Shown: piece after piece, positions 1-13,100 of the stretch
How positions within the stretch are numbered: position 1 is the stretch's first letter
Layout of the letters: every line of letters starts with the position of its first letter
DNA from: Membranipora membranacea
Taxonomy: Eukaryota; Bryozoa; Gymnolaemata; Cheilostomatida; Membraniporidae
Direction of reading: 5' to 3'
Assembly: GCA_914767715.1 (NCBI GenBank)
Contig: OU612068.1
Span: 32,984,001 to 33,048,000 of the forward strand
Length of the DNA stretch: 64,000 nucleotides
Position numbers and translations under genes: made by a program
Notes under the pieces: model-generated
Seen by the model: only the letters and a program-made list of their open reading frames with translations
Told to the model about the DNA's origin: nothing
Database searches by the model: none

Positions 1-772
1 CATACTGTACATGGCAACAAGATAAGATATCAAAGCTGACAGTTTGCTTATTTTACAAATCATATCACTTCAAGTCAGCATTTAAGAATTACGCAGTTAT
101 TGATATACATTTATGATAAAATAAATAGGAAAATTGCATGAACACTGTTTATTGAAAGGCATGATCAGCAGTGGCTGTCTTGACATTGCGGCCAGGTCAA
201 AGCATGGTCAATCATAGGCATCAAGGATCGAATCGTGAGCCTGTTGAAGGTGTTAAAAGCAATGGCAAGGCCATTTAATATTACGCTGACTATAATTGGC
301 CCGAGGGACGAATAACAATCCTGGAATACTCCAAACACTCATACCTGTTATGCTATCAGGTTTGATCTCCATTCGATCCTATTGTAGACCAAAGTAGGGC
401 CGGCTGTGATAGCGCCCCCTAACGAGTTTGAGAGGATACACCGAAGTAATGTACTATCCCACCTACCACCACTTAGTGCTAAAGAGGTAAGCTGTTGGTC
501 ACACAATCCCTGACATACTAACGTCCCTCTACTGCCTCTACATCCGATGTTCACACGTCCACTAATGTAGCAACAATCCCTCATACTGTTATTGTTCTAT
601 CGGTCGTATTTATATTCTCTACATTGCTGAGAGGCCTGGTAATTCAGCATCTCTGGCTTTTAGTAGCTGACTGTTTCTAATGTAACAAATGTCAGCCAAC
701 TCACAACAATAAACAAAGAACATTTGATATTTTAGACTGACATTTTATTGTCTTCTTTTTTTGCCACTGCAG
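1..772. other. 5' flank or intron before the first recognised dynein exon
   Basis: I see no exon I can support here. The stretch ends in a polypyrimidine tract and a good splice acceptor (cactgcag, ending at 772), so at least its last part is intron of the dynein gene. The first exon or exons and the start codon should lie here or further upstream. A 78-codon minus-strand open frame at 348-584 has no recognisable motif and I treat it as chance. Confidence 0.6.
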
Positions 773-3700
773 CCAGCTTTTGCAGACAAGCCAAAGCTAT
801 TAGAAAGAGGGGCTTGGACACAAGCTGCTCCAATTAAGGAACAAAGACATTTCCGTCATGTTAGTGATTCGATTGGAAATAACTACAGCCCATCTGCAAG
901 AAACCTCACCACCTCAGCCATCTATGAAGCCACCAGATTCGGTAATACATTCTACAGTCATGGTTTGTTTTTATGCTTATTAAAGATGGTCTCCATAGGA
1001 AGTTGAATTACTGTCTGGCCACCCTTGTCTTGTTGGAAGTATGCCACTCAAGTTCTACCAGCCCCAAGAAAATTGTCATCGGTGCATTTCACAACTGGTA
1101 AAACTGGACATCACCATCTTGCCATTTCATCCTATCCTTGGCCCTCCACACCCTTTCAGATCTTACATAAAGGTATATGCCAAACATACCAGTTATGTAC
1201 CGATTCTGTTTTTATTAAACCCGTCTCTTTTTGCCTTTTATAGCTCCCCAGGCTGAAGAATGTCTCACCGGACTTCTCTCAAGGGCTGATGTCACAAGCA
1301 TCAAAACTCAACTACAGATAGCCAACGGCACCAAACTGTGAGTCTCTAGCGATTTTGTAGTCTCCTTTCCATATATAATATCTTTTCCCTTCTGCACAAA
1401 ATGGCTATCTACCACGAACAGCCCACAAGGCTAAGTTCCACTGCAATAAAGTCGCTGAAATTATAACAAACATTGCTATACCTATTTACAGTCTAGATCA
1501 GCATATTATTTTAATGTAGTAACGTTGTTATTGCAGTATATGACACATTCGAAAGGTGCATCTGTCAAATGTCTGTGTAATTTTATTTTTTGTCTGTCTG
1601 CAATTTGTGATTTTGTACATGTAACTCTCGAAAGTTTACAAAGCAATGTGTACATTATGAAAAAGTCCTCACAAGTTGTTACATATTTACCACAGTTTGT
1701 TTTGTATAACTAAACATTTTCTAGCAACAACCGAATGCTTTTAGCTGGTGAAGCCAACCAGCAGCAAAGGTAGACAATCGATTGAATCATTGTAAAATCG
1801 CTAATACAAATCACTACCGATTGCCAAGTGTTTACACACCAAACTTAACATAATACCGACTGAGAAAACCTTGACTTTTGTTATGTTTTCTTAGTATGCA
1901 TCTCTGAGGTTATTTTGTTTAATCACTGCTCCATCCATATGTGAACTTTAATCTGATCTAATGTGTGCAACATTTTCTGTTTACATTCTAAAATAAAGTG
2001 TTTGTGGAATTGACTCAAGCAAAATTTGGTTTTTTCGCTTTGAATTTAAATTTTCAAATCACTTAAATATTTCCTCGTTCCAACAGTGATTAATTTTGAG
2101 ATAGCTTGTATGGTCTGCTGGACTCACCTGGACTCACCTGGACTCACCTGGACTCTCCTGGACTCACCTGGACTCACCTGGACTCTCCTGGACTCACCTG
2201 GACTCAGCTGGACTCACCTGACACAGTGACACTAGTAAACAGTAAACAGTAAACAGAATGTGTACTGATTGAGAGAAGGCAACTCAACAGCTATTTCTAT
2301 GTCACCTAGATAACATTTTTCTAATCACTAATTTAGATTGGAGAGTAGACAGAGAAGTAGGAATCCTCTGTCACTCTCTCTGGATGACTCGTTATCTGCT
2401 CAGAAGGAGATCAGAGAAAGTATAACACAGCTCCCTCCCCTCTCACTATCTTCTAGTCGAGGTATGTCTGTGAAATACTCCATCCGCGTCCAGGAAGCAT
2501 TCGCAGAGCAGAGTGCCATTTGAGTAAATGCGTTCTCAGATATGTACACAAATAAAATATCTTATTTGGAAGAAAAACTGATGATTTAAATTTTCGCTAT
2601 GTTGTGGTAACTTCATGTGCAAATTGGGATGTCATGCTTGAACTAGACAACAATAGTCAGGTCAAATGTACCTGCAAAGCTGCATGATCTCTCCAACCCT
2701 GGTGTGTATGCTGATATGTTTATCAATTGATTTCCAGCAAAAGTCACTCTTTGTAAGTAGATATTTACGGTTTTTATTTGTTTGGTGTTATGGTATCAAC
2801 CCCATACTTAGCCTTGCTGAAAAAGCACTGAATCTTTCGGGTAATGGTTCTGCAGGGTTGTGCGCCAACCCACCCGAGAGCATCAGCGCTTGTCTGGCCA
2901 GACTATTTTATCCTCAACTACACCATTATAATCATATTTCCCTTCTCTCTTATTTATTCACAGCGTGGGTTATGAGTTCAAGTCATTATTGAGCAATCTA
3001 TGAAGTCAACAAATACAGACACTATCCTTGTATGTTATTTTTCATTTGAATTTGAAGTTATCGAGGTAGCCATGGCCATATATCCATATTTTCCTATGAT
3101 TGAGACGAGGTGATTTTTAAACTATTTTAGACCGACCCCAGACGGAGTCGTCCCTAAATCGGACCTTGTCAGTGCAGGAATCACCTAGGCGACCGACTAC
3201 AAACCCAGCCTTCTCCGATATGACTACATTGAACGCCACTATAGAGACTTCTAACGGTGAGGGAGCAAGGACGTCAAAACCATCACTGTCCACTTGTACA
3301 AAACATCTTTATAAAAAATGCTTTTTAAATGGTACCTAACCACAAACATATAAACATTTACTACTTAACAGACAGTGTTTAAAAATATATATCACAAAAT
3401 GTCCATGTACCTCACTGACAAGAGAAGGACCTATTGTTTATGAAGTCCTAACTTTAGTATATTGTAGAATTTTCCACACAACATAACACAACAGCCTAAT
3501 CCAGTAATAGGCCGGGTATTTGGTGGAGTAGGGAAATATTGGATTTTAAGTGTTGTGACTCTGGCCTATTATCGCAAATAGGTAATGGTACGGCATTAAT
3601 CGGTGATCTGGAAAGGGTGTTAGAAGATTCTGATTTCTGTAATGATGACCTGTACGGACATTCAATAGAAGAGCTGGCTGTTCTTGGTGTGGAGTTTCCT

Positions 3701-6700
3701 CCCTGGTATTATTCCACTCACGGACTATCCAGACCTGCATCTCCTGAGCTCACAGATATAACCAGGTGTGACATGTGACTTATCGTGGTGTATCATTTAC
3801 CTGATGTGCCTCTGCTCTAGGGTGCTATTGAGCTGAACCATGAACTGCTAATTCAAACTGTGAACTAAATTGTAGAACTAAGGCTATCTGTTGGCTAGTG
3901 GTCATCACCCTTCAACTCACACCCAGACTATATGGAACTGTCCAAACTTGTGTCACACTTAGACAGTTGTCTCCTCTTGAATAAGTTATCTCTCTCTCAA
4001 GCGAATTCGGCACAACCTCATTATACTTTGATTAATGAGTTGAAAGTAACATCTTCCATTGATCTAAGCCAATATGCTGATTAGAGAAAACAAATGATTG
4101 AAGCTAGCCAAATGAGACAGGAATCTACTCAGCTCATCAAAACATTAATCTACCGCACAAAAGCTGGCCATTGATGAGGTCTTTCTCTAAAAACAAGATA
4201 GTTAAAATTCATTTCACCCAAACATATGTATACCAGTAATCTCTCTCCGAGCTTCAAAATTTCCAAATGTGCTTTTAGGAGACAATTCAAGACTCAATCT
4301 TAAAATTAATTTAACATCTACTGCTTGCCTGCTGATATCTCACAAACCATGAAAAATATTAAGAAGCTTGCGGCATCAGGACTGTACAAACTAGTGCTTG
4401 GTCAGATTAGAATTGTACAAGATGTGTGGTTTTATTGTAGATACTACCAGTTATGTGAGGACTCACTAGCTCCTGAGATGGTGGCTCCACTTCAGAAGCA
4501 CTGGGTAGAGTCTATGTGTCAGTATGTACCTCGCAAGCTTGTCAAAAACTTCCCAGAAGCCACACAGGATTTTGTGCAGGTAAATAATTGCAGTTATGGT
4601 GTATGGATTTTTGAGCCCTGCGCTGATTTCTAGCTGCACATGCTCATTTATCAATGTGCGATTTATAATTATGTTTGTTGATTACTACTTCTTGTATAAT
4701 ATGTACTGATTTATTCTCAGGAAATCCGTGCTTGTGAGTTTTGAGCGCTGCTTAGCAGATGAAAGACTTTGCTCTTTGTTTAATTGTCCGCAAATTATAG
4801 CCTGGTCTCCTTTTTTAACTGCAATATAAAACTTTATAAGCGGAATCCATATTGTATGTGTAAGTTAGGCTAGAGTTACAGGTAAATCTGCTTAAACAAG
4901 TTTAATCCTCAGATTAAAACTGACTCAATTCTCTATTAGACTACAATTAGAACAACTACAATAAGATCTCTAGTAAATATGTTAGCCACAATATGTTTGC
5001 TGGCTATTTTTAGTAGCTAATTCTCCGCACTTTGTAATACCTACCACGCATATCCAATCTGCTCTCAAATCTCAGGGGAGCTTTAAGGCTGTCTGAATAA
5101 TACAGACAGGTCAGGTCTGGCAGACAGGACTGACAAATAGCTCTACATATTGAACCACATATAGTCGTGTGTAGGTTTCAGGTCACTCTACAGGATGCTG
5201 ATGTTCACCAGTTGAGTGACGCTCCCCTATTAAAGTGGTCATAGGTTGAGCCTTGACTGGAATATTTTGATCAATTTTACATGGAGTGAGGTGAAATATA
5301 TGATGCATCTTGATATAAATATTATACCAAGTTTCGCAGCGAGAAAACTTTCAGTGAAGTCATCGGCGATTCAGTTATTTACAATTCTCAAAATTCCAAC
5401 CAATTCCGTTCTAATGCAGGAAATGGAAGACGACTATAATCTTGCTGTGCGAAGAGCCATACTAGACTACATCCTGCTGGAACGCAATGAGCAAGAGAGA
5501 ACTGGAGTTAGTCTGAAACCCGCTTCATCCAACTGTGCTGGCAGGTGAGCACATCACCATAGTCACCTCAGTATACCCTGGTTATATCTTAGTAATTGTG
5601 AGCGCTCTAATGGCAGTCATCTCATGCCAACTTTATTTAGGCGATCCCCTTTCTAAAAGCCATCGGAGAAATCCTGATATAGAATTCAAACTGTAAGTGG
5701 GGTTCTAATGTTTGGTTGATTTGATAACTATTTGCGTTTTTGTTAATGTGTGTTACAGATTCTCGTACCCGTGGCAGGATACTATGGATGAGATGAGAGA
5801 GTATATGGCCAGTGAGGTCTACATAACCCACCCAGTCCTCACTCAACTTCTCTATCACTTTGAGACCAAGTAAGATATGAATATTGTTGGCTACACTCTA
5901 TTCAGCCTAGGCTGAGTGCAGCTCTGTGTCATACTGGGTTACCACTATTGTAGCTCATTGTGTGCCGCACAAGTTGACATGACAAAAATTAGTCTCCAAA
6001 TAGTTAATGACCCAACAAAGAAAATCGTTATATAAACACTCATTGTTTATAAGCAACCATAATTGAACAATAATTGTTTTCATTTCATTATTCAAGTTTT
6101 TAAAACTCATGATATTATGAAACATTTAATTAATTGAAAAAATAAACAAATTATCTGCCATTTGTGATTGCCTGGTCATAAAGTTTAATTGTCCATGATG
6201 GAAACAGTACCGAAAACACCTGGACTGAAACTCCTGCAAAGCTGCAAGAAATCTTATAAGTGTAGTCTTGTTGAGGTGTAGGTAGGAATATTAAATGTAA
6301 GTAATAGCATTGGATGTGAAACCTTGATTAGAAAAGATAAATCTCTCAAGTTTCTCTTGGGTACATTCTTTAATTAATAGATCCCTCCTGCATTTAAAAT
6401 GTTTCAAGTTGTAGCCAGCTGCCCTCAGTTATAAATGACACCTGTACATTAAACATCTATATGTGTCTATGTTTTATAGATATGAGAAGTTTAGACTGGT
6501 TGATATACCAAAATTACAGAGTCGTATTCCCCTGACCCTCACTGCTACGATTGAGTTACTGAAGGAGTCCTGTCGAGATGCCACACACAGACTCAAGGAG
6601 AAGTGGATAGCAGAGTGCTGCGAGATCGTCAACAATAACAGAGAGGCAATCGAACACTGGATGCCCACTCAGCAGGTCTGTGCCCTTAACTATTGTACTC

Positions 6701-7171
6701 ATTAATATCGTCAGCTGATGAGAGTTTTGCACTCTTTTTGAGAGTACTTTTAATACCATACTCAAGAAATGAGTTAGGGGACATATCTTCATTTTACTCC
6801 AAACCACATACCTACATCTGTTTTACTGAATAATGAGAGTCCATGATTTTAAACTATCAAAAAGTCAATTGAAGTTCTAAAAGTTTCATATGGATCGAAT
6901 TTTTATAATGATATTATAATATTTAGCTCTGTTGTTCATATTCTGTTCTTGTCAATCTTTATAGACTGCCAGGGCAAACAGAATGGATGATTTCTTCAAT
7001 GCTGTTGCCTCTCTTATGTCCGATCTGCTGAGGCGATGTATACAGAGATCACTCAATGACCTCATCGCTATGATGGAACTCTATAAAGAAGGCAATAACT
7101 ATGAAGGAGACTATCACATACTGAGAGGCCTCGCTGTCACTAAACTCAAACAGCCCAGCACAATATTCCTG
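773..7171 (+). other. Dynein N-terminal tail exons
   Basis: Exons: 773-941, 1244-1337, 1725-1769, 2337-2461, 3131-3256, 3582-3765, 4441-4579, 5420-5544, 5660-5692, 5759-5869, 6480-6675, 6965-7171. The first five encode a Ser/Thr/Gln/Asn-rich, probably disordered stretch of about 190 residues with no family motif. Homology to DNAH tails becomes visible at [14 protein letters not shown] (in 3582-3765) and [10 protein letters not shown] (across the 3765/4441 junction). Two joins are less certain. The 33-nt exon 5660-5692 uses an unusual acceptor (ctaaaag), because the stronger acceptor at 5640 opens into a stop. The exon at 3582 uses atag as its acceptor, and in-frame sequence also continues upstream of it. 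Confidence 0.8.
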
Positions 7172-10100
7172 GTATGTGAAAGAGATTTCAAACGATCATT
7201 ATCTTTTAGTTTTGTGTTACAGCTTTGAGGATGCATAGAGGACAACTCCTAATTGAAAAATGATTAGCCTATCCAATCAGGGATGGTGGGATGCAATCAA
7301 AGCACAAGGTAGTTGGAGGGGGGGGGGGGCGCTGACTTAGGTTTTTGCAAGCTCTGAGAGTCTACAAATATTACATAATGAAACTTTAAATAACATCAAT
7401 TTGACCGTCACTGGCTTGAGTAAGAGACATGTGACAGCAGGACAGAGAACAAATGCACATAGATATATATATATATGTATACATGCTCATGTTTGTAGTT
7501 ACCTAACTACGAGAAGGAGAGAGTGGATATATCTCCAGGCACTGAGGACTTTATCAAGGCATTTGATGAACTTGTAGACTTTATCGTACTCAGTGTGTCC
7601 AAAATGCCTCGACTGGAAAACATGCTGTTTCAAGGTTCGATAAGTTATAAGTTTTCTTTGAATGTCAAAACAAAGAGTTCCTAATTGTTTTTTGTATTCA
7701 ATTGACTGAAAAAAAATATACAATAATCTTGAAGTTCCGGCTAGACCATAGACTTGTAAAAATTACAATTATTATGTCTATGGTCTGGGCTAATCGCATG
7801 ACTTGAAACAAATTGCTTGCTGATTTTTTGATCGAGATTGAAATGAGATTTATAAATAGCTGTAGATGGAGTTGCGACTAAGCCTATAATGTGTGTACAG
7901 CTTGATGAGGAGATGGTACATGATGCAAAACAAGCAATCAAAGTCATACTGGAGGCCAATCATCACGGGCCTACAAAGTAAGTCCATTTGGTTGACAGTA
8001 ATATCTCGGTAAAATCAAACCCTTTTATTTATGTTGAACACGTGTAAGCCTGCACTGAGTTAAACTTTCAGGATGATATCGTTCATAAAAGGTGCGGTCT
8101 TTGTTGAAGACCTAGAGATTAAAAAGCTCTAAGGGAGGGAGTTATATTCAAGGCAACATTGCAACAGTTCACAGGCAGGCCGAAGCACACCTGTGGCACA
8201 GTTGCCAAGTAGTCGGTGAACTGCAGTGGAATTAAAAGAATGGTTCAAACAACTGATGCTCTGTATTTCTAGATATCTGTCACTTTACCAGCCTTACCAC
8301 TACATCCTCACCAAACAAGCTGATGATACAATAGAGAAATACATCACAAAATCTAAGTCACTCAGAGAATTCGTCAAAGAAATCGAGAAACTGAAGAGAA
8401 TGGCGGCTGAGATCAGCACCTTACCTCCCTATGCTCCTATGCACCTGTACTGGATAGACTGTACTAAACTTCACAAGGTAACCAGGCGATATCTGATGTA
8501 TGATCATGATTAATTACTTATTTTGGATGAGAAGCAAAATCCTTTTTTGGATTTTGACCTGATTTTGATTTTGACACTGCGGCGATGCAGTTGGTTTTCA
8601 CTTCTTCTGTACTAGCAGGTGTCATTTGACCCGCTCGATCATGTATGTCAATATAGACTGACAATGATATCCCCACATATTAATTATATTTCAACCAATA
8701 ATATTTTATAATACTATTTTGTTTCGTCTTGTAGCAACTAGTGGAGCGATGTAAATACTTATATGGTCGCCTCATACAGGACGTCATGGAGAGGAGCAGA
8801 AAGTTCAATAAAAGTTTGTTTCTTCATAACATCTCAGTGAACTAATGAAGCCAGATATTATGTCTATGTCTACTGTTAGTTTCAGACGATACATGTATAT
8901 TATCATTTTGAGCAGTTTTGAGCAGTTTTGACTAGTGATGGCTAATTGTCAGACTTACCAAAATGCATCAGAATTTCTATTGTTTTTGTTGTTGGTAGGT
9001 ATCTGTGTGCAGTATGATACTATAGTGAAGGTTATCACTGAGCATCCTGAAGACACAACTAAACTAGTCAAACTTATGAAATATGTCGAAGAGTTAGATA
9101 CTAAAGACCTTCTAGTCATCAAGGTAACACCAACCCCCCTTCCTCGGCAACCATGAAATATAGTTATGTTACATGTTGTATTGCTCACAAAGAATTCCAA
9201 GTTGGCTAGGGCAATGTCTATAAATTTTTATATTTTAATATTCTCTACATTGCTTTTTTAGTCCAAGTTCTGTTTCATTGACCTCAATAGTCAGTGTTTT
9301 GCATAACATCTTTATTTAATCATCTGATAAATGTAGATAGTGGATATATATCGATACTGACTGACAGTTTTCTGAGCTGGAATAATATTTTTACTTGGTT
9401 ATCTTTTGGTAACAGGAAAGGCTCCAGGTAGCCTCAGACAATCTCTTATTTCTTATGGAGTATGCGGAGCTCACAGATTCAGATATCATCAACAACAATA
9501 CAACATTCAGATGGAAAAATAAAATATCTGCTATCGTCCAAAACAGGTAATCACATCAAATTTTTTTTTTCTTGTTTGTTGTCCCATTCTATGTCAACGC
9601 ATGAAAGATACTTCAAGGTATTCATATCTTCCTTATTTCCATTTGATTTGACCACAATGGTAGTGTGAAAGCAACAAAATTGTAACATCAACCAGCTCAT
9701 GCACATTATTAATATATCTATAACATAACCACAGTGAGGGACAGCTAAAGAAAGAGTTTGACCAGTGTATAACTCGCCTTGACTCCACAAAGAAAAAGTT
9801 CTACAACAAAACTCAGACAGTACATAAACGCTTGAAGGATTTCTCTGGTAAATCTAACATGTCCGAGGCAGAAGCATATGTCAAAGATCTGGATGATATA
9901 CAAGCTAACTTAGACGATCTCTTTAGCGAGGTGAGTTAAGTTACAAACTCTTATGCTAATAGCTTTAATTTCTATGAATACTTTGTAGTAGTATGTATAT
10001 AATAATATATGAAAACCAATAATCTTGATACCATTGAATTATATATCAACAATGTCTTTGTAAATGTAAATGAGAAGGCAACTCCTACTGTTTAACAGCT

Positions 10101-13100
10101 AGCTTCATTTTGTTGGTACACTTGATCATAGTTGACATAATGACATGCCTGCTTACAGAGAGCCAGAATTAACAGAGAGGAGTTACTTCTTGGCCTGGAG
10201 TCTCAGACCTCTGATCACATGCTGCATGATTTAGTGGCTAAGAAGGAGCCATTTGATAAGCTGTGGAGTAACGCTGTACACTTCCACCAACAACATGAGA
10301 AGTGGATGAGTGGACCTCTGCTACAAGTCAACGCTGAAGAGGTGGAGGAAGAGGTATAATAATATGTTTGTTGTTCAAAACCTGTCAGAAAAAAGACAGA
10401 GGGGCTGATGACGTTACCGGTTGAAGTGTGGTAACCTGCCACACTTCTTGCAGATCATCTATCAAATATGAGCATCTCTGCACTGTAGCAACAGTGCCGC
10501 AATGTGGCCCTGTTAATCTATTTACATCCTGCCTGAGGAAGCCAACTTTTGCCTTATGTGGATGGGTGCATATTCAGTTTGGGAAACTTTTTTACCAGAC
10601 TGAATTTATTTGTAGCTTCAAGTAATGTTGATACTTTATGTTTTTTTTTCATTTACAGGTTCAGAACCTATGGAGAACAGCATATAAGCTCACCAAGCAG
10701 TTCCAACAGCCAGAATTCAGAGGACCTCTAAAAGCTTCTCGTACAATCAAACAGAAACTGGAGACATTCAAGATAAACATGCCTCTTATAAACTGTCTGT
10801 GTAACCCTGGGCTTAAAGATCGCCACTGGCAGCTCATGGGCCAAAAAGTATGTCAAATTACATAGCTGTTCTAAGCCATCTGTTACCTAATTTTCTATGT
10901 GATTAGTTAACATTTCCTACCCAAGTAGGACATAGATTCTGACAGTGACACTCTGTTACCATCTTATAAATTATATTTTGACAGGTTGGACAGAATATAA
11001 AACCACAGGATGAAACCCCTCTCTCAGAAATGTTGGGAATGAACCTGGAAAAGAATCTGGATGGGCTCAACGCTATCAGCGCACAGGTAAGTTATGTATA
11101 TTTAATTACTTAATATCTTCCTCTCAAATATGTCCAAAGGTTATGATACCCAATTTATCACTTAATTATTATTATACCAGTTTATTTTGGCCTGTTTTCC
11201 AGGCAAGTAAGGAGTTTGCTCTAGAAAATGCTCTAAAGAAGATGAGGAAAGACTGGGAGAATATGTATTTCACATTCATACCTTACAAGGAGACGGGCGT
11301 CAGTATACTGTCCGCATTCGATGATATACAAGTGCTTCTAGATGATCATATAGTGAAGGCAACCACGATGAAAGGCTCACCATTCATTGCTCCCTTCGAA
11401 CATGACATCAATATGTGGGACTTGAAACTGGTACGTTCTACCGATATTTGAACCATAGTCAATCCTAGGCTAAGCAGTAATTATGTGATTGTTATTGTGA
11501 CAGGATAATATGATGCCATTTGTGGATGTATTAGCAGGTGTTGTCATCTCTGGAAGTAGTGTAGACAACTGAAGTTAGTGAGAAAAAAAAATTGTTAGGT
11601 TGAATTTGACTTGAACTATAGATAGTTCATTGGTTAGTGGTCTAACTTCTTATGCGAAGAAATTATGTGGAACTAAGGACTACAGTGTCCAAAGAGGGCA
11701 GTGCCTTCTCAAAAAGTTGAAATATTATGTTGCCTTCTGATTGTAGAGACGGATGAGAGATATATTAGAATCATGGTTGAAGGTTCAGGCAGCCTGGCTG
11801 TATTTAGAGCCGATATTTGGTTCTGCAGACATCAGAAGACAGATACCTGTAGAGGGTAAAATGTTTGAGGAGGTCGATCATGACTGGTAAGCTAAGCATC
11901 ATACTATGTTTAGTTACAGATTGAGAGTTTTCTGTCTTAGTGTGGAATGACAACAAAACGGCTGAAAAATATTGTATGCAACACATCTGCTGGCTTTTTT
12001 CATGTAAAGCTTAAAGGATTTCAAGTTGATCCTAAACTTTCTTGTGATGGCTCCTGATGTGCATAAAACCTTCAACAATTTGACTCTCAATTTCCCCTCA
12101 GGAGGACTATCATGCAAACCGCTATTCAGGATACAAAAGCCCTGGTCGTGGTCTCTCAGGATCAGATGTTGGAAAAGCTTCAGAAATCAGAGGCCATGTT
12201 AGACGATATCAACAGAGGACTAAATGATTATTTAGAGAAGAAGCGACTGTTCTTCCCCAGGTATATTTACATATACATATATATACACACAGTGAAATGG
12301 TATTATCTTTAAGTCATAAGTTCGTTCGATCAACAGAAGATGACTGAATTTTTGCTGCTTTTAGCTGTTGACATTATTTCTAACCTGGCGGCTTATAAAG
12401 AGAGACCTGATGAATTCTGTTGAATTGCTTTACACATACAAGAAAGTGTGTGCCTTTGTCTTTGTAGATTTTTCTTTCTCTCCAATGATGAATTATTGGA
12501 GATCCTTTCAGAGACTAAAGACCCTCTCAGAGTTCAGCCTCATCTGAAAAAATGTTTTGAGGGAATTTCTCAGCTGACCTTCAATGAGCAGACGATTATT
12601 ACTGCTATGGAGTCGGCTGAGGGAGAACAAGTAGAATTCTGTCGTACTATCGATCCAGCTCTGTCTACTGGTCTGGTAGAGAAATGGCTTGTTCAGGTAA
12701 GTTGGGGCCTCAGCTTTTTTTCAGGCAACCCTGCAAAATGGAGTGCCTTTAGAAAGAAACAGGTCCAAATTGTTGCGATAGTCAAGTTCAATGTCAAATT
12801 AGGCAGTTGAGTTCAATGGTGTTTCTTACATTGAAAATCTGTTAATAACAGAGGCAGCCTTTTGACAATGCGCTGCAAACTTGGTTGCAAATAGTGGATT
12901 GACTGATCTGAGTGTATCTGAGTGTAATGGTTGCTGCATTGATTGATGATTACAGGTGGAACAAGTGATGAAGCTAAGTCTGAGAGAAGTCACTAGTAAA
13001 GCAGTGAAGGCATATCTGGAACAAGTGAGGACAGATTGGGTTCTCCACTGGCCCGGACAAGTTGTACTCGCTGCTAGTACTATCCACTGGACGGCTGAGG

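Noticed and set aside
761-1006. Open frame at 761 as the dynein start
   Set aside because: It begins with TTG, not ATG, inside a polypyrimidine tract and acceptor. The coding exon starts at 773 and continues an upstream exon.
2121-2220. CRISPR-like array
   Set aside because: Units are 10 bp with no spacers, in a eukaryotic intron; it is a minisatellite.
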